Below, piece after piece: positions 39,781-53,175 of a stretch of DNA of 64,000 bases; position 1 is the first letter of the stretch; each line of letters starts with the position of its first letter. A program made the position numbers and the translations under genes. Source of the DNA: Sepiola atlantica (taxonomy: Eukaryota; Mollusca; Cephalopoda; Sepiida; Sepiolidae); contig CAUVYP010000582.1 of the NCBI GenBank assembly GCA_963556195.1, positions 1 through 64,000 of the forward strand, in the 5' to 3' direction. The notes under the pieces are model-generated. The model searched no databases. It had not been told where the DNA came from and saw only the letters and a list, made by a program, of their open reading frames with translations.

Positions 39781-41454
39781 TTAGCGCGTTTTAAAGTTGA
39801 TATCGCTTTTGTTTATAACTTCCACATTTATTCGAATTGTGCAACGAAACTTTGAAGACAGTCGCGGAGACACATGTTCTACTGAAGTACCAAGTTTCAG
39901 AAGTGCAGCTTTTGTACTGCCGGAGATATGTGGATACAAACTGAATACGCAAAACATCAACAAAATTTAGCGCGTTTTAAAGTTGATATCGCTTTTGTTC
40001 ATAACTTCCACATTTATTCGAATTGTGCTACGAAACTTTTCAGACAGTCTCGAATAGGTGTTTTCTACTGAAGTACCAAGTTTCAGAAGTGCAGCTCTTG
40101 TACTGCCGGAGATATGTCGATACAAACTGAATACGCAAAACATCAACAAAATTTAGCGCGTTTTAAAGTTGATATCGCTTTTGTTTATAACTTCCACATT
40201 TATTCGAATTGTGCAACGACACTTTGCAGACAGTCGCTGGTAGGCCTTTTCTACTGAAGTACCAAGTTTCAGAAGTGCAGCTCTTGTACTGCCGGAGATA
40301 TGTCGATACAAACTGAATACGCAAAACATCAACAAAATTTAGCGCGTTTTAAAGTTGATATCGCTTTTGTTTATAACTTCCACATTAATTCGAATTGTGC
40401 AACGAAACTTTGCAGACAGTCGCGGAGACACATGTTCTACTGAAGTATCAAGTTTCAGAAGTGCAGCTTTTGTACTGCCGGAGATATGTCGATACAAACT
40501 GAATACGCAAAACATCAACAAAATTTAGCGCGTTTTAAAGTTGATATCGCTTTTGTTTATAACTTCCACATTTATTCGAATTGTGCAACGAAACTTTGCA
40601 GAAAGTCGCGGAGACACATGTTCTACTGAAGTACCAAGTTTCAGAAGTGCAGCTTTTGTACTGCCGGAGATATGTCGATACAAACTGAATACGCAAAACA
40701 TCAACACAATTTAGCGCGTTTTAAAGTTGATATCGCTTTTGTTTATAACTTCCACATTTATTCGAATTGTGCTACGAAACTTTTCAGACAGTCTCGAATA
40801 GGTGTTTTCTACTGAAGTACCAAGTTTCAGAAGTGCAGCTCTTGTACTGCCGGAGATATGTCGATACAAACTGAATACGCAAAACATCAACAAAATTTAG
40901 CGCGTTTTAAAGTTGATATCGCTTTTGTTTATAACTTCCACATTTATTCGAATTGTGCAACGACACTTTGCAGACAGTCGCTGGTAGGCCTTTTCTACTG
41001 AAGTACCAAGTTTATGAAGTGCAGCTCTTGTACTGCCGGAGATATGTCGATACAAACTGAATACGCAAAACATCAACAAAATTTAGCGCGTTTTAAAGTT
41101 GATATCGCTTTTGTTTATAACTTCCACATTAATTCGAATTGTGCAACGAAACTTTGCAGACAGTCGCGGAGACACATGTTCTACTGAAGTATCAAGTTTC
41201 AGAAGTGCAGCTTTTGTACTGCCGGAGATATGTCGATACAAACTGAATACGCAAAACATCAACAAAATTTAGTGCGTTTTAAAGTTGATATCGCTTTTGT
41301 TTATAACTTCCACATTCATTCGAATTGTGCAACGAAACTTTGCAGACAGTCGCGGAGACACATGTTCAACTGAAGTACAAAGTTTCAGAAGTGCAGCTCT
41401 TGTACTGCCGGAGATATGTCGATACAAACTGAATACGCAAAACATCAACAAAAT
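39781..41454. repeat. Nine-monomer HOR (1674 bp), copy 2
   Basis: All listed markers of copy 1 recur 1674 bp downstream. The first monomer (39781) is mosaic: it starts as the tgaagacag H subtype and ends with gatatgtgg and catcaacaaaat, like 38107. Confidence 0.92.
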
Positions 41455-44431
41455 TTAGCGCGTTTTAAAGTTGATATCGCTTTTGTTTATAACTTCCACA
41501 TTTATTCGAATTGTGCAACGAAACTTTGAAGACAGTCGCGGAGACACATGTTCTACTGAAGTACCAAGTTTCAGAAGTGCAGCTTTTGTACTGCCGGAGA
41601 TATGTCGATACAAACTGAATACGCAAAACATCAACACAATTTAGCGCGTTTTAAAGTTGATATCGCTTTTGTTTATAACTTCCACATTTATTCGAATTGT
41701 GCAACGAAACTTTTCAGACAGTCTCGAATAGGTGTTTTCTACTGAAGTACCAAGTTTCAGAAGTGCAGCTCTTGTACTGCCGGAGATATGTCGATACAAA
41801 CTGAATACGCAAAACATCAACAAAATTTAGCGCGTTTTAAAGTTTATATCGCTTTTGTTTATAACTTCCACATTTATTCGAATTGTGCAACGAAACTTTG
41901 CAGACAGTCGCGGAGACACATGTTCTACTGAAGTACAAAGTTTCAGAAGTGCAGCTCTTGTACTGCCGGAGATATGTCGATACAAACTGAATACGCAAAA
42001 CATCAACAAAATTTAGCGCGTTTTAAAGTTGATATCGCTTTTGTTTATAACTTCCACATTTATTCGAATTGTGCAACGAAACTTTGCAGACAGTCTCCAA
42101 TAGCCCTGTTCTACTGAAGTACCAAGTTTCAGAAGTGCAGCTTTTGTACTGCCGGAGATATGTCGATACAAACTGAATACGCAAAACATCAACAAAATTT
42201 AGCGTGTTTTAAAGTTGATATCGCTTTTGTTTATAACTTCCACATTTATTCGAATTGTGCAACGAAACTTTGCAGACAGTCGCAGAGACACATGTTCTAC
42301 TGAAGTATCAAGTTTCAGAAGTGCAGCTCTTGTACTGCCAGAGATATGTCGATACAAACTGAATACGCAAAACATCAACAAAATTTAGCGCGTTTTAAAG
42401 TTGATATTGCTTTTGTTTATAACTTCCACATTTATTCGAATTGTGCAACGAAACTTTGCAGACAGTCGCTGGTAGGCCTTTTCTACTGAAGTACCAAGTT
42501 TCAGAAGTGCAGCTCTTGTACTGCCGGAGATATGTCGATACAAACTGAATACGCAAAACATCAACAAAATTTAGCGCGTTTTAAAGTTGATATCGCTTTT
42601 GTTTATAACTTCCACATTTATTCGAATTGGGCAACGAAACTTTGCATACAGTCGTGGAGACACATGTTCTACTGAAGTACCAAGTTTCAGAAGTGCAGCT
42701 CTTGTACTGCCGGAGATATGTCGATACAAACTGAATACGCAAAACATCAACAAAATTTAGCGCGTTTTAAAGTTGATATCGCTTTTGTTTATAACTTTCA
42801 CATTTATTCGAATTGTGCAACGAAACTTTGCAGACATTCGCGGAGACACATGTTCTACTGAAGTACCAAGTTTAAGAAGTGCAGCTCTTGTACTGCCGGA
42901 GATATGTCGATACAAACTGAATACGCAAAACATCAACAAAATTTAGCGCGTTTTAAAGTTGATATCGCTTTTGGTTATAACTTCCACATTTATTCGAATT
43001 GTGCAACGAAACTTTGCAGACAGTCTCAAATAGGCCTGTTCTACTGAAGTACCAAGTTTCAGAAGTGCAGCTCTTGTACTGCCGGAGATATGTCGATACA
43101 AACTGAATACGCAAAACATCAACAAAATTTAGTGCGTTTTAAAGTTGATATCGCTTTTGTTTATAACTTCCACATTCATTCGAATTGTGCAACGAAACTT
43201 TGTAGACAGTCGCGGAGACACATGTTCAACTGAAGTACAAAGTTTCAGAAGTGCAGCTCTTGTACTGCCGGAGATATGTCGATACAAACTGAATACGCAA
43301 AACATCAACAAAATTTAGCGCGTTTTAAAGTTGATATCGCTTTTGTTTATAACTTCCACATTTATTCGAATTGTGCAACGAAACTTTGCAGACAGTCGCG
43401 AAGAAACATGTTCTACTGAAGTACCAAGTTTCAGAAGTGCAGCTTTAATACTGCCGGAGATATGTCGATACAAACTGAATACGCAAAACATCAACACAAT
43501 TTAGCGCGTTTTAAAGTTTATATCGCTTTTGTTTATAACTTCCACATTTATTCGAATTGTGCAACGAAACTTTTCAGACAGTCTCGAATAGGTGTTTTCT
43601 ACTGAAGTACCAAGTTTCAGAAGTGCAGCTCTTGTACTGCCGGAGATATGTCGATACAAACTGAATACGCAAAACATCAACAAAATTTAGCGCGTTTTAA
43701 AGTTTATATCGCTTTTGTTTATAACTTCCACATTTATTCGAATTGTGCAACGAAACTTTGCAGACAGTCGCGGAAACACATGTTCTACTGAAGTACCAAG
43801 TTTCAGAAGTGCAGCTTTTGTACTGCCGGAGATATGTCGATACAAACTGAATACGCAAAACATCAACAAAATTTAGCGCGTTTTAAAGTTGATATCGCTT
43901 TTGTTTATAACTTCCACATTTATTCGAATTGGGCAACGAAACTTTGCATACAGTCGTGGAGACACATGTTCTACTGAAGTACCAAGTTTCAGAAGTGCAG
44001 CTCTTGTACTGCCGGGGATATGTCGATACAAACTGAATACGCAAAACATCAACAAAATTTAGCGCGTTTTAAAGTTTATATCGCTTTTGTTTATAACTTT
44101 CACATTTATTCGAATTGTGCAACGAAACTTTGCAGACAGTCGCGGAGACACATGTTCTACTGAAGTACCAAGTTTAAGAAGTGCAGCTCTTGTACTGCCG
44201 GAGATATGTCGATACAAACTGAATACGCAAAACATCAACAAAATTTAGCGCGTTTTAAAGTAGATATCGCTTTTGTTTATAACTTCTCACATTTATTCGA
44301 ATTGTGCAACGAAACTTTGCAGACAGTCGCTGGTAGGCCTTTTCTTCTGAAGTACCAAGTTTCAGAAGTGCAGCTCTTGTACTGCCGGAGACATGTCGAT
44401 ACAAACTGAATACGCAAAACATCAACAAAAT
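41455..44431. repeat. 16-monomer block ending in a 187-bp K
   Basis: Class order H-N-H-Q-H-K-H-H-Q-H-H-N-H-H-H-K. From 41641 on it matches 32340-34385 followed directly by 35502-36246. The six monomers at 34386-35501 (1116 bp) have no counterpart here. The switch lies in or near the N monomer at 43501. Confidence 0.88.
44245..44431. repeat. 187-bp K monomer
   Basis: Same variant set as 36060, located 8185 bp (44 monomers plus 1 bp) further on. Confidence 0.93.
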
Positions 44432-44803
44432 TTAGCGCGTTTTAAAGTTGATATCGCTTTTGTTTATAACTTCCACATTTATTCGAATTGTACAACGATA
44501 CTTTGCAGACAGTCGCGGAGACACATGTTCAACTGAAGTACCAAGTTTCAGAAGTGTAGCTCTTGTACTGCCGGAGATATGTCGATACAAACTGAATACG
44601 CAAAACATCAAAAAAATTTAGCGCGTTTTAAAGTTTATATCGCTTTTGTTTATAACTTCCACATTTATTCGAATTGGGCAACGAAACTTTGCAGACAGTC
44701 GCGGAGACACATGTTCTACTGAAGTACCAAGTTTCAGAAGTGCAGCTCTTGTACTGCCGGAGATATGTCGATACAAACTGAATACGCAAAACATCAACAA
44801 AAT
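44432..44803. repeat. Two linking H monomers
   Basis: Same slots as 36247-36618 and 63594-63965. The first has gtacaacgatact and ends in catcaaaaaaat, both private changes. Confidence 0.85.
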
Positions 44804-47407
44804 TTAGTGCGTTTTAAAGTTGATATCGCTTTTGTTTATAACTTCCACATTCATTCGAATTGTGCAACGAAACTTTGCAGACAGTCGCGGAGACACATGT
44901 TCAACTGAAGTACAAAGTTTCAGAAGTGCAGCTCTTGTACTGCCGGAGATATGTCGATACAAACTGAATACGCAAAACATCAACAAAATTTAGCGCGTTT
45001 TAAAGTTGATATCGCTTTTGTTTATAACTTCCACATTTATTCGAATTGTGCAACGAAACTTTGAAGACAGTCGCGGAGACACATGTTCTACTGAAGTACT
45101 AAGTTTCAGAAGTGCAGCTTTTGTACTGCCGGAGCTATGTCGATACAAACTGAATACGCAAAACATCAACACAATTTAGCGCGTTTTAAAGTTGATATCG
45201 CTTTTGTTTATAACTTCCACATTTATTCGAATTGTGCAACGAAACTTTGCAGACAGTCTCGAATAGGTGTTTTCTACTGAAGTACCAAGTTTCAGAAGTG
45301 CAGCTCTTGTACTGCCGGAGATATGTCGATACAAACTGAATACGCAAAACATCAACAAAATTTAGCGCGTTTTAAAGTTTATATCGCTTTTGTTTATAAC
45401 TTCCACATTTATTCGAATTGTGCAACGAAACTTTGCAGACAGTCGCGGAGACACATGTTTTACTGAAGTACCCAGTTTCAGAAATGCAGCTCTTGTACTT
45501 CCGGAGATATGTCGATACAAACTGAATACGCAAAACATCAACAAAATTTAGCGCGTTTTAAAGTTGATATCGCTTTTGTTTATAACTTCTACATTTATTC
45601 GAATTGGGCAACGAAACTTTGCATACAGTCGTGGAGACACATGTTCTACTGAAGTACCAAGTTTCAGAAGTGCAGCTCTTGTACTGCCGGAGATATGTCG
45701 ATACAAACTGAATACGCAAAACATCAACAAAATTTAGCGTGTTTTAAAGTTTATATCGCTTTTGTTTATAACTTTCACATTTATTCGAATTGTGCAACGA
45801 AACTTTGCAGACAGTCGCGGAGACACATGTTCTACTGAAGTACCAAGTTTAAGAAGTGCAGCTCTTGTACTGCCGGAGATATGTCGATACAAACTGAATA
45901 CGCAAAACATCAACAAAATTTAGCATGTTTTAAAGTTGATATCGCTTTTGTTTATAACTTCCACATTTATTCGAATTGTGCAACGAAACTTTGCAGACAG
46001 TCTCAAATAGGCCTGTTCTACTGAAGTACCAAGTTTCAGAAGTGCAGGTATTGTACTGCTGGAGATATGTCGATACAAACTGAATACGCAAAACATCAAC
46101 AAAATTTAGCGCGTTTTAAAGTTGATATCGCTTTTGTTTATAACTTCCACATTTATTCGAATTGTGCAACGATACTTTGCAGACAGTCGCGGAGACACAT
46201 GTTCAACTGAAGTACAAAGTTTTAGAAGTGCAGCTCTTGTACTGCCGGAGATATGTCGATACAAACTGAATACGCAAAACATCAACAAAATTTAGCGCGT
46301 TTTAAAGTTGATATCGCTTTTGTTTATAACTTCCACATTTATTCGAATTGTGCAACGAAACTTTGCAGACAGTCGCGGAGACACATGTTCTACTGAAGTA
46401 CCAACTTTCAGAAGTGCAGCTTTTGTACTGCCGGAGATATGTCGATACAAACTGAATACGCAAAACATCAACAAAATTTAGCGCGTTTTAAAGTTGATAT
46501 CGCTTTTGTTCATAACTTCCACATTTATTCGAATTGTGCTACGAAACTTTTCAGACAGTCTCGAATAGGTGTTTTCTACTGAAGTACCAAGTTTCAGAAG
46601 TGCAGCTCTTGTACTGCCGGAGATATGTCGATACAAACTGAATACGCAAAACATCAACAAAATTTAGCGCGTTTTAAAGTTGATATCGCTTTTGTTTATA
46701 ACTTCCACATTTATTCGTATTGTGAAACGAAACTTTGCAGACAGTCGCTGGTAGGCCTTTTCTACTGAAGTACCAAGTTTCAGAAGTGCAGCTCTTGTAC
46801 TGCCGGAGATATGTCGATACAAACTGAATACGCAAAACATCAACAAAATTTAGCGCGTTTTAAAGTTGATATCGCTTTTGTTTATAACTTCCACATTTAT
46901 TCGAATTGTGCAACGAAACTTTGCAGACAGTCTCGCATAGGCCTGTTCTACTGAAGTATCAAGTTTCAGAAGTGCAGCTTTTGTACTGCCGGAGATATGT
47001 CGATACAAACTGAATACGCAAAACATCAACAAAATTTAGCTCGTTTTAAAGTTGATATCGCTTTTGTTTATAACTTCCACATTTATTCGAATTGGGCAAC
47101 GAAACTTTGCAGACAGTCGCGGAGACACATGTTCTACTGAAGTATCAAGTTTCAGAAGTGCAGCTTTTGTACTGCCGGAGATATGTCGATACCAACTGAG
47201 TACGCAAAACATCAACAAAATTTAGCGCGTTTTAAAGTTGATATCGCTTTTGTTTATAACTTCCACATTTATTCGAATTGTGCAACGAAACTTTGCAGAC
47301 AGTCGCGGAGACACATGTTCTACTGAAGTACTAAGTTTCAGAAGTGCAGCTCTTGTACTGCCGGAGATATGTCGATACAAACTGAATACGCAAAACATCA
47401 ACAAAAT
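44804..47407. repeat. Second 14-monomer HOR (2604 bp), copy 1
   Basis: Class order H-H-N-H-H-H-Q-H-H-N-K-Q-H-H. It has the same length as the HOR at 907 but a different composition. Markers: ttagcatg near 45922, gcaggtattg near 46046, ttcgtattgtgaaac near 46716, ttagctcg near 47036. Confidence 0.93.
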
Positions 47408-50011
47408 TTAGTGCGTTTTAAAGTTGATATCGCTTTTGTTTATAACTTCCACATTCATTCGAATTGTGCAACGAAACTTTGCAGACAGTCGCGGAGACAC
47501 ATGTTCAACTGAAGTACAAAGTTTCAGAAGTGCAGCTCTTGTACTGCCGGAGATATGTCGATACAAACTGAATACGCAAAACATCAACAAAATTTAGCGC
47601 GTTTTAAAGTTGATATCGCTTTTGTTTATAACTTCCACATTTATTCGAATTGTGCAACGAAACTTTGAAGACAGTCGCGGAGACACATGTTCTACTGAAG
47701 TACTAAGTTTCAGAAGTGCAGCTTTTGTACTGCCGGAGCTATGTCGATACAAACTGAATACGCAAAACATCAACACAATTTAGCGCGTTTTAAAGTTGAT
47801 ATCGCTTTTGTTTATAACTTCCACATTTATTCGAATTGTGCAACGAAACTTTGCAGACAGTCTCGAATAGGTGTTTTCTACTGAAGTACCAAGTTTCAGA
47901 AGTGCAGCTCTTGTACTGCCGGAGATATGTCGATACAAACTGAATACGCAAAACATCAACAAAATTTAGCGCGTTTTAAAGTTTATATCGCTTTTGTTTA
48001 TAACTTCCACATTTATTCGAATTGTGCAACGAAACTTTGCAGACAGTCGCGGAGACACATGTTTTACTGAAGTACCCAGTTTCAGAAATGCAGCTCTTGT
48101 ACTTCCGGAGATATGTCGATACAAACTGAATACGCAAAACATCAACAAAATTTAGCGCGTTTTAAAGTTGATATCGCTTTTGTTTATAACTTCTACATTT
48201 ATTCGAATTGGGCAACGAAACTTTGCATACAGTCGTGGAGACACATGTTCTACTGAAGTACCAAGTTTCAGAAGTGCAGCTCTTGTACTGCCGGAGATAT
48301 GTCGATACAAACTGAATACGCAAAACATCAACAAAATTTAGCGTGTTTTAAAGTTTATATCGCTTTTGTTTATAACTTTCACATTTATTCGAATTGTGCA
48401 ACGAAACTTTGCAGACAGTCGCGGAGACACATGTTCTACTGAAGTACCAAGTTTAAGAAGTGCAGCTCTTGTACTGCCGGAGATATGTCGATACAAACTG
48501 AATACGCAAAACATCAACAAAATTTAGCATGTTTTAAAGTTGATATCGCTTTTGTTTATAACTTCCACATTTATTCGAATTGTGCAACGAAACTTTGCAG
48601 ACAGTCTCAAATAGGCCTGTTCTACTGAAGTACCAAGTTTCAGAAGTGCAGGTATTGTTCTGCTGGAGATATGTCGATACAAACTGAATACGCAAAACAT
48701 CAACAAAATTTAGCGCGTTTTAAAGTTGATATCGCTTTTGTTTATAACTTCCACATTTATTCGAATTGTGCAACGATACTTTGCAGACAGTCGCGGAGAC
48801 ACATGTTCAACTGAAGTACAAAGTTTTAGAAGTGCAGCTCTTGTACTGCCGGAGATATGTCGATACAAACTGAATACGCAAAACATCAACAAAATTTAGC
48901 GCGTTTTAAAGTTGATATCGCTTTTGTTTATAACTTCCACATTTATTCGAATTGTGCAACGAAACTTTGCAGACAGTCGCGGAGACACATGTTCTACTGA
49001 AGTACCAACTTTCAGAAGTGCAGCTTTTGTACTGCCGGAGATATGTCGATACAAACTGAATACGCAAAACATCAACAAAATTTAGCGCGTTTTAAAGTTG
49101 ATATCGCTTTTGTTCATAACTTCCACATTTATTCGAATTGTGCTACGAAACTTTTCAGACAGTCTCGAATAGGTGTTTTCTACTGAAGTACCAAGTTTCA
49201 GAAGTGCAGCTCTTGTACTGCCGGAGATATGTCGATACAAACTGAATACGCAAAACATCAACAAAATTTAGCGCGTTTTAAAGTTGATATCGCTTTTGTT
49301 TATAACTTCCACATTTATTCGTATTGTGAAACGAAACTTTGCAGACAGTCGCTGGTAGGCCTTTTCTACTGAAGTACCAAGTTTCAGAAGTGCAGCTCTT
49401 GTACTGCCGGAGATATGTCGATACAAACTGAATACGCAAAACATCAACAAAATTTAGCGCGTTTTAAAGTTGATATCGCTTTTGTTTATAACTTCCACAT
49501 TTATTCGAATTGTGCAACGAAACTTTGCAGACAGTCTCGCATAGGCCTGTTCTACTGAAGTATCAAGTTTCAGAAGTGCAGCTTTTGTACTGCCGGAGAT
49601 ATGTCGATACAAACTGAATACGCAAAACATCAACAAAATTTAGCTCGTTTTAAAGTTGATATCGCTTTTGTTTATAACTTCCACATTTATTCGAATTGGG
49701 CAACGAAACTTTGCAGACAGTCGCGGAGACACATGTTCTACTGAAGTATCAAGTTTCAGAAGTGCAGCTTTTGTACTGCCGGAGATATGTCGATACCAAC
49801 TGAGTACGCAAAACATCAACAAAATTTAGCGCGTTTTAAAGTTGATATCGCTTTTGTTTATAACTTCCACATTTATTCGAATTGTGCAACGAAACTTTGC
49901 AGACAGTCGCGGAGACACATGTTCTACTGAAGTACTAAGTTTCAGAAGTGCAGCTCTTGTACTGCCGGAGATATGTCGATACAAACTGAATACGCAAAAC
50001 ATCAACAAAAT
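47408..50011. repeat. Second 14-monomer HOR (2604 bp), copy 2
   Basis: Repeats 44804-47407 with all of its markers. One difference I noticed is gttctgctgg near 48657 against gtactgctgg near 46053. Confidence 0.93.
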
Positions 50012-50569
50012 TTAGCGCGTTTAAAAGTTGATATCGCTTTTGTTTATAACTTCCACATTTATTCGAATTGTGCAACGAAACTTTGCAGACAGTCGCGGAG
50101 ACACATGTTCTACTGAAGTACGAAGTTTCAGAAGTGCAGCTCTTGTACTGCCGGAGATATGTCGATACAAACTGAATACGAAAAACATCAACAAAATTTA
50201 GCGCGTTTTAAAGTTGATATCGCTTTTGTTTATAACTTCCACATTTATTCGAATTGTGCAACGAAACTTTACAGACAGTCGCTGGTAGGCCTTTTCTACT
50301 GCAGTACCAAGTTTCAGAAGTGCAGCTCGTGTACTGCCGGAGATATGTCGATACAAACTGAATACGCAAAACATCAACAAAATTTAGCGCGTTTTAAAGT
50401 TGATATCGCTTTTGTTTATAACTTCCACATTTATTCGAATTGTGCAACGAAACTTTGAAGACAGTCGCGGAGACACATGTTCTACTGAAGTACTAAGTTT
50501 CAGAAGTGCAGCTTTTGTACTGCCGGAGCTATGTCGATACAAACTGAATACGCAAAACATCAACACAAT
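50012..50569. repeat. Three-monomer linking block H-K-H
   Basis: The H begins gcgcgtttaaaag and has gaagtacgaag; the K is preceded by tacgaaaaac. The pair H-K recurs at 55594-55965 and 59687-60058. The third monomer is the H subtype with tgaagacag and ggagctatg. Confidence 0.87.
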
Positions 50570-52057
50570 TTAGCGCGTTTTAAAGTTGATATCGCTTTTG
50601 TTTATAACTTCCACATTTATTCGAATTGTGCAACGAAACTTTGCAGACAGTCGCTGGTAGGCCTTTTCTACTGAAGTACCAAGTTTCAGAAGTGCAGCTC
50701 TTGTACTGCCGGAGATATGTCGATACAAACTGAATACGCCAAACATCAACAAAATTTAGCGCGTTTTAAAGTTGATATCGCTTTTGTTTATAACTTCCAC
50801 ATTTATTCGAATTGTGCAACGAAACTTTGCAGACAGTCTCCAATAGGCCTGTTCTACTGAAGTACCAAGTTTCAGAAGTGCAGCTTTTGTACTGCCGGAG
50901 ATATGTCGATACAAACTGAATACGCAAAACATAAACAAAATTTAGCGCGTTTTAAAGTTGATATCGCTTTTGTTTATAACTTCCACATTTATTCGAATTG
51001 TGCAACGAAACTTTGCAGACAGTCTCGAATAGGTGTTTTCTACTGAAGTACCAAGTTTCAGAAGTGCAGCTCTTGTACTGCCAGAGATATGTCGATACAA
51101 ACTGAATACGCAAAACATCAACAAAATTTAGCGCGTTTTAAAGTTGATATCGCTTTTGTTTATAACTTCCACATTTATTCGAATTGTGCAACGACACTTG
51201 GCAGACAGTCGCTGGTAGGCCTTTTCTACTGAAGTACCAAGTTTATGAAGTGCAGCTTTTGTACTGCCGGAGATATGTCGATACAAACTGAATACGCAAA
51301 ACATCAACAAAATTTAGCGCGTTTTAAAGTTGATATCGCTTTTGTTTATAACTTCCACATTAATTCGAATTGTGCAACGAAACTTTGCAGACAGTCGCGG
51401 AGACACATGTTCTACTGAAGTATCAAGTTTCAGAAGTGCAGCTTTTGTACTGCCGGAGATATGTCGATACAAACTGAATACGCAAAACATCAACAAAATT
51501 TAGTGCGTTTTAAAGTTGATATCGCTTTTGTTTATAACTTCCACATTCATTCGAATTGTGCAACGAAACTTTGCAGACAGTCGCGGAGACACATGTTCAA
51601 CTGAAGTACAAAGTTTCAGAAGTGCAGCTCTTGTACTGCCGGAGATATGTCGATACAAACTGAATACGCAAAACATCAACAAAATTTAGCGCGTTTTAAA
51701 GTTGATATCGCTTTTGTTTATAACTTCCACATTTATTCGAATTGTGCAACGAAACTTTGAAGACAGTCGCGGAGACACATGTTCTACTGAAGTACGAAGT
51801 TTCAGAAGTGCAGCTTTTGTACTGCCGGAAATATGTCGATACAAACTGAATACGCAAAACATCAACACAATTTAGCGCGTTTTAAAGTTGATATCGCTTT
51901 TGTTTATAACTTCCACATTTATTCGAATTGTGCGACTAAACTTTTCAGACAGTCTCGAATAGGTGTTTTCTACTGAAGTACCAAGTTTCAGAAGTGCAGC
52001 TCTTGTACTGCCGGAGATATGTCGATACAAACTGAATACGCAAAACATCAACAAAAT

Positions 52058-52243
52058 TTAGCGCGTTTTAAAGTTTATATCGCTTTTGTTTATAACTTCC
52101 ACATTTATTCGAATTGTGCAACGAAACTTTGCAGACAGTCGCGGAGACACATGTTCTACTGAAGTACCAAGTTTCAGAAGTGCAGCTCGTGTACTGCCGG
52201 AGATATGTCGATACAAACTGAATACGCAAAACATCAACAAAAT
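52058..52243. repeat. Representative H-class monomer (186 bp)
   Basis: H is the commonest class (about 201 of 343). Its core at monomer positions 84-97 reads gcggagacacatgt and contains the palindrome ACATGT. H subtypes are marked by single differences. One has ggg for tgtg around 60 and gcatacagtcgtgg at 74-87. One has cattcattcg at 44-53 with ttagtgcg at the start. One has attaattcg at 45-53 with gaagtatcaag at 104-114. One has tgaagacag at 73-81. One has aactttcac at 37-45. These subtypes are the markers that reveal the HORs. Confidence 0.9.
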
Positions 52244-52801
52244 TTAGCGCGTTTTAAAGTTGATATCGCTTTTGTTTATAACTTCCACATTTATTCGAAT
52301 TGTGAAACGAAACTTTGCAGACAGTCTCCAATAGGCCTGTTCTACTGAAGTACCAAGTTTCAGAAGTGCAGCTCTTGTACTGCCGGAGATATGTCGATAC
52401 AAACTGAATACGCAAAACATCAACAAAATTTAGCGCGTTTTAAAGTTGATATCGCTTTTGTTTATAACTTCCACATTTATTCGAATTGTGCAACGAAACT
52501 TTGCAGACAGTCGCAGAGACACATGTTCTACTGAAGTATCAAGTTTCAGAAGTGCAGCTCTTGTACTGCCAGAGATATGTCGATACAAACTGAATACGCA
52601 AAACATCAACAAAATTTAGCGCGTTTTAAAGTTGATATCGCTTTTGTTTATAACTTCCACATTTATTCGAATTGTGCAACGAAACTTTGCAGACAGTCGC
52701 TGGTAGGCCTTTTCTACTGAAGTACCAAGTTTCAGAAGTGCAGCTCTTGTACTGCCGGAGATATATCGATACAAACTGAATACGCAAAACATCAACAAAA
52801 T

Positions 52802-52988
52802 TTAGCGCGTTTTAAAGTTGATATCGCTTTTGTTTATAACTTCCACATTTATTCGAATTGGGCAACGAAACTTTGCATACAGTCGTGGAGACACATGTTC
52901 TACTGAAGTACCAAGTTTCAGAAGTGCAGCTCTTGTACTGCCGGAGATATGTCGATACAAACTGAATACGCTAAAACATCAACAAAAT
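52802..52988. repeat. 187-bp H monomer with a private insertion
   Basis: An extra T at 52972 (tacgctaaaac in place of tacgcaaaac). This is the only insertion that is not part of the shared cttctcac family, and it sits directly before a 187-bp K. Confidence 0.93.
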
Positions 52989-53175
52989 TTAGCGCGTTTT
53001 AAAGTAGATATCGCTTTTGTTTATAACTTCTCACATTTATTCGAATTGTGCAACGAAACTTTGCAGACAGTCGCTGGTAGGCCTTTTCTTCTGAAGTACC
53101 AAGTTTCAGAAGTGCAGCTCTTGTACTGCCGGAGACATGTCGATACAAACTGAATACGCAAAACATCAACAAAAT
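52989..53175. repeat. 187-bp K monomer
   Basis: Same agtagatatc/cttctcac/cttttcttctg variant set. It is followed by the acgatact H, as at 36060, 44245, 56896 and 63407. Confidence 0.93.

Larger units (their letters stand above)
50570..53175. repeat. 14-monomer block starting with the K-Q-N-K cassette
   Basis: Class order K-Q-N-K-H-H-H-N-H-Q-H-K-H-K. The first four are the cassette also found at 2581, 5185, 7231, 12625, 14857 and 60617. The last two monomers are both 187 bp. Confidence 0.87.
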
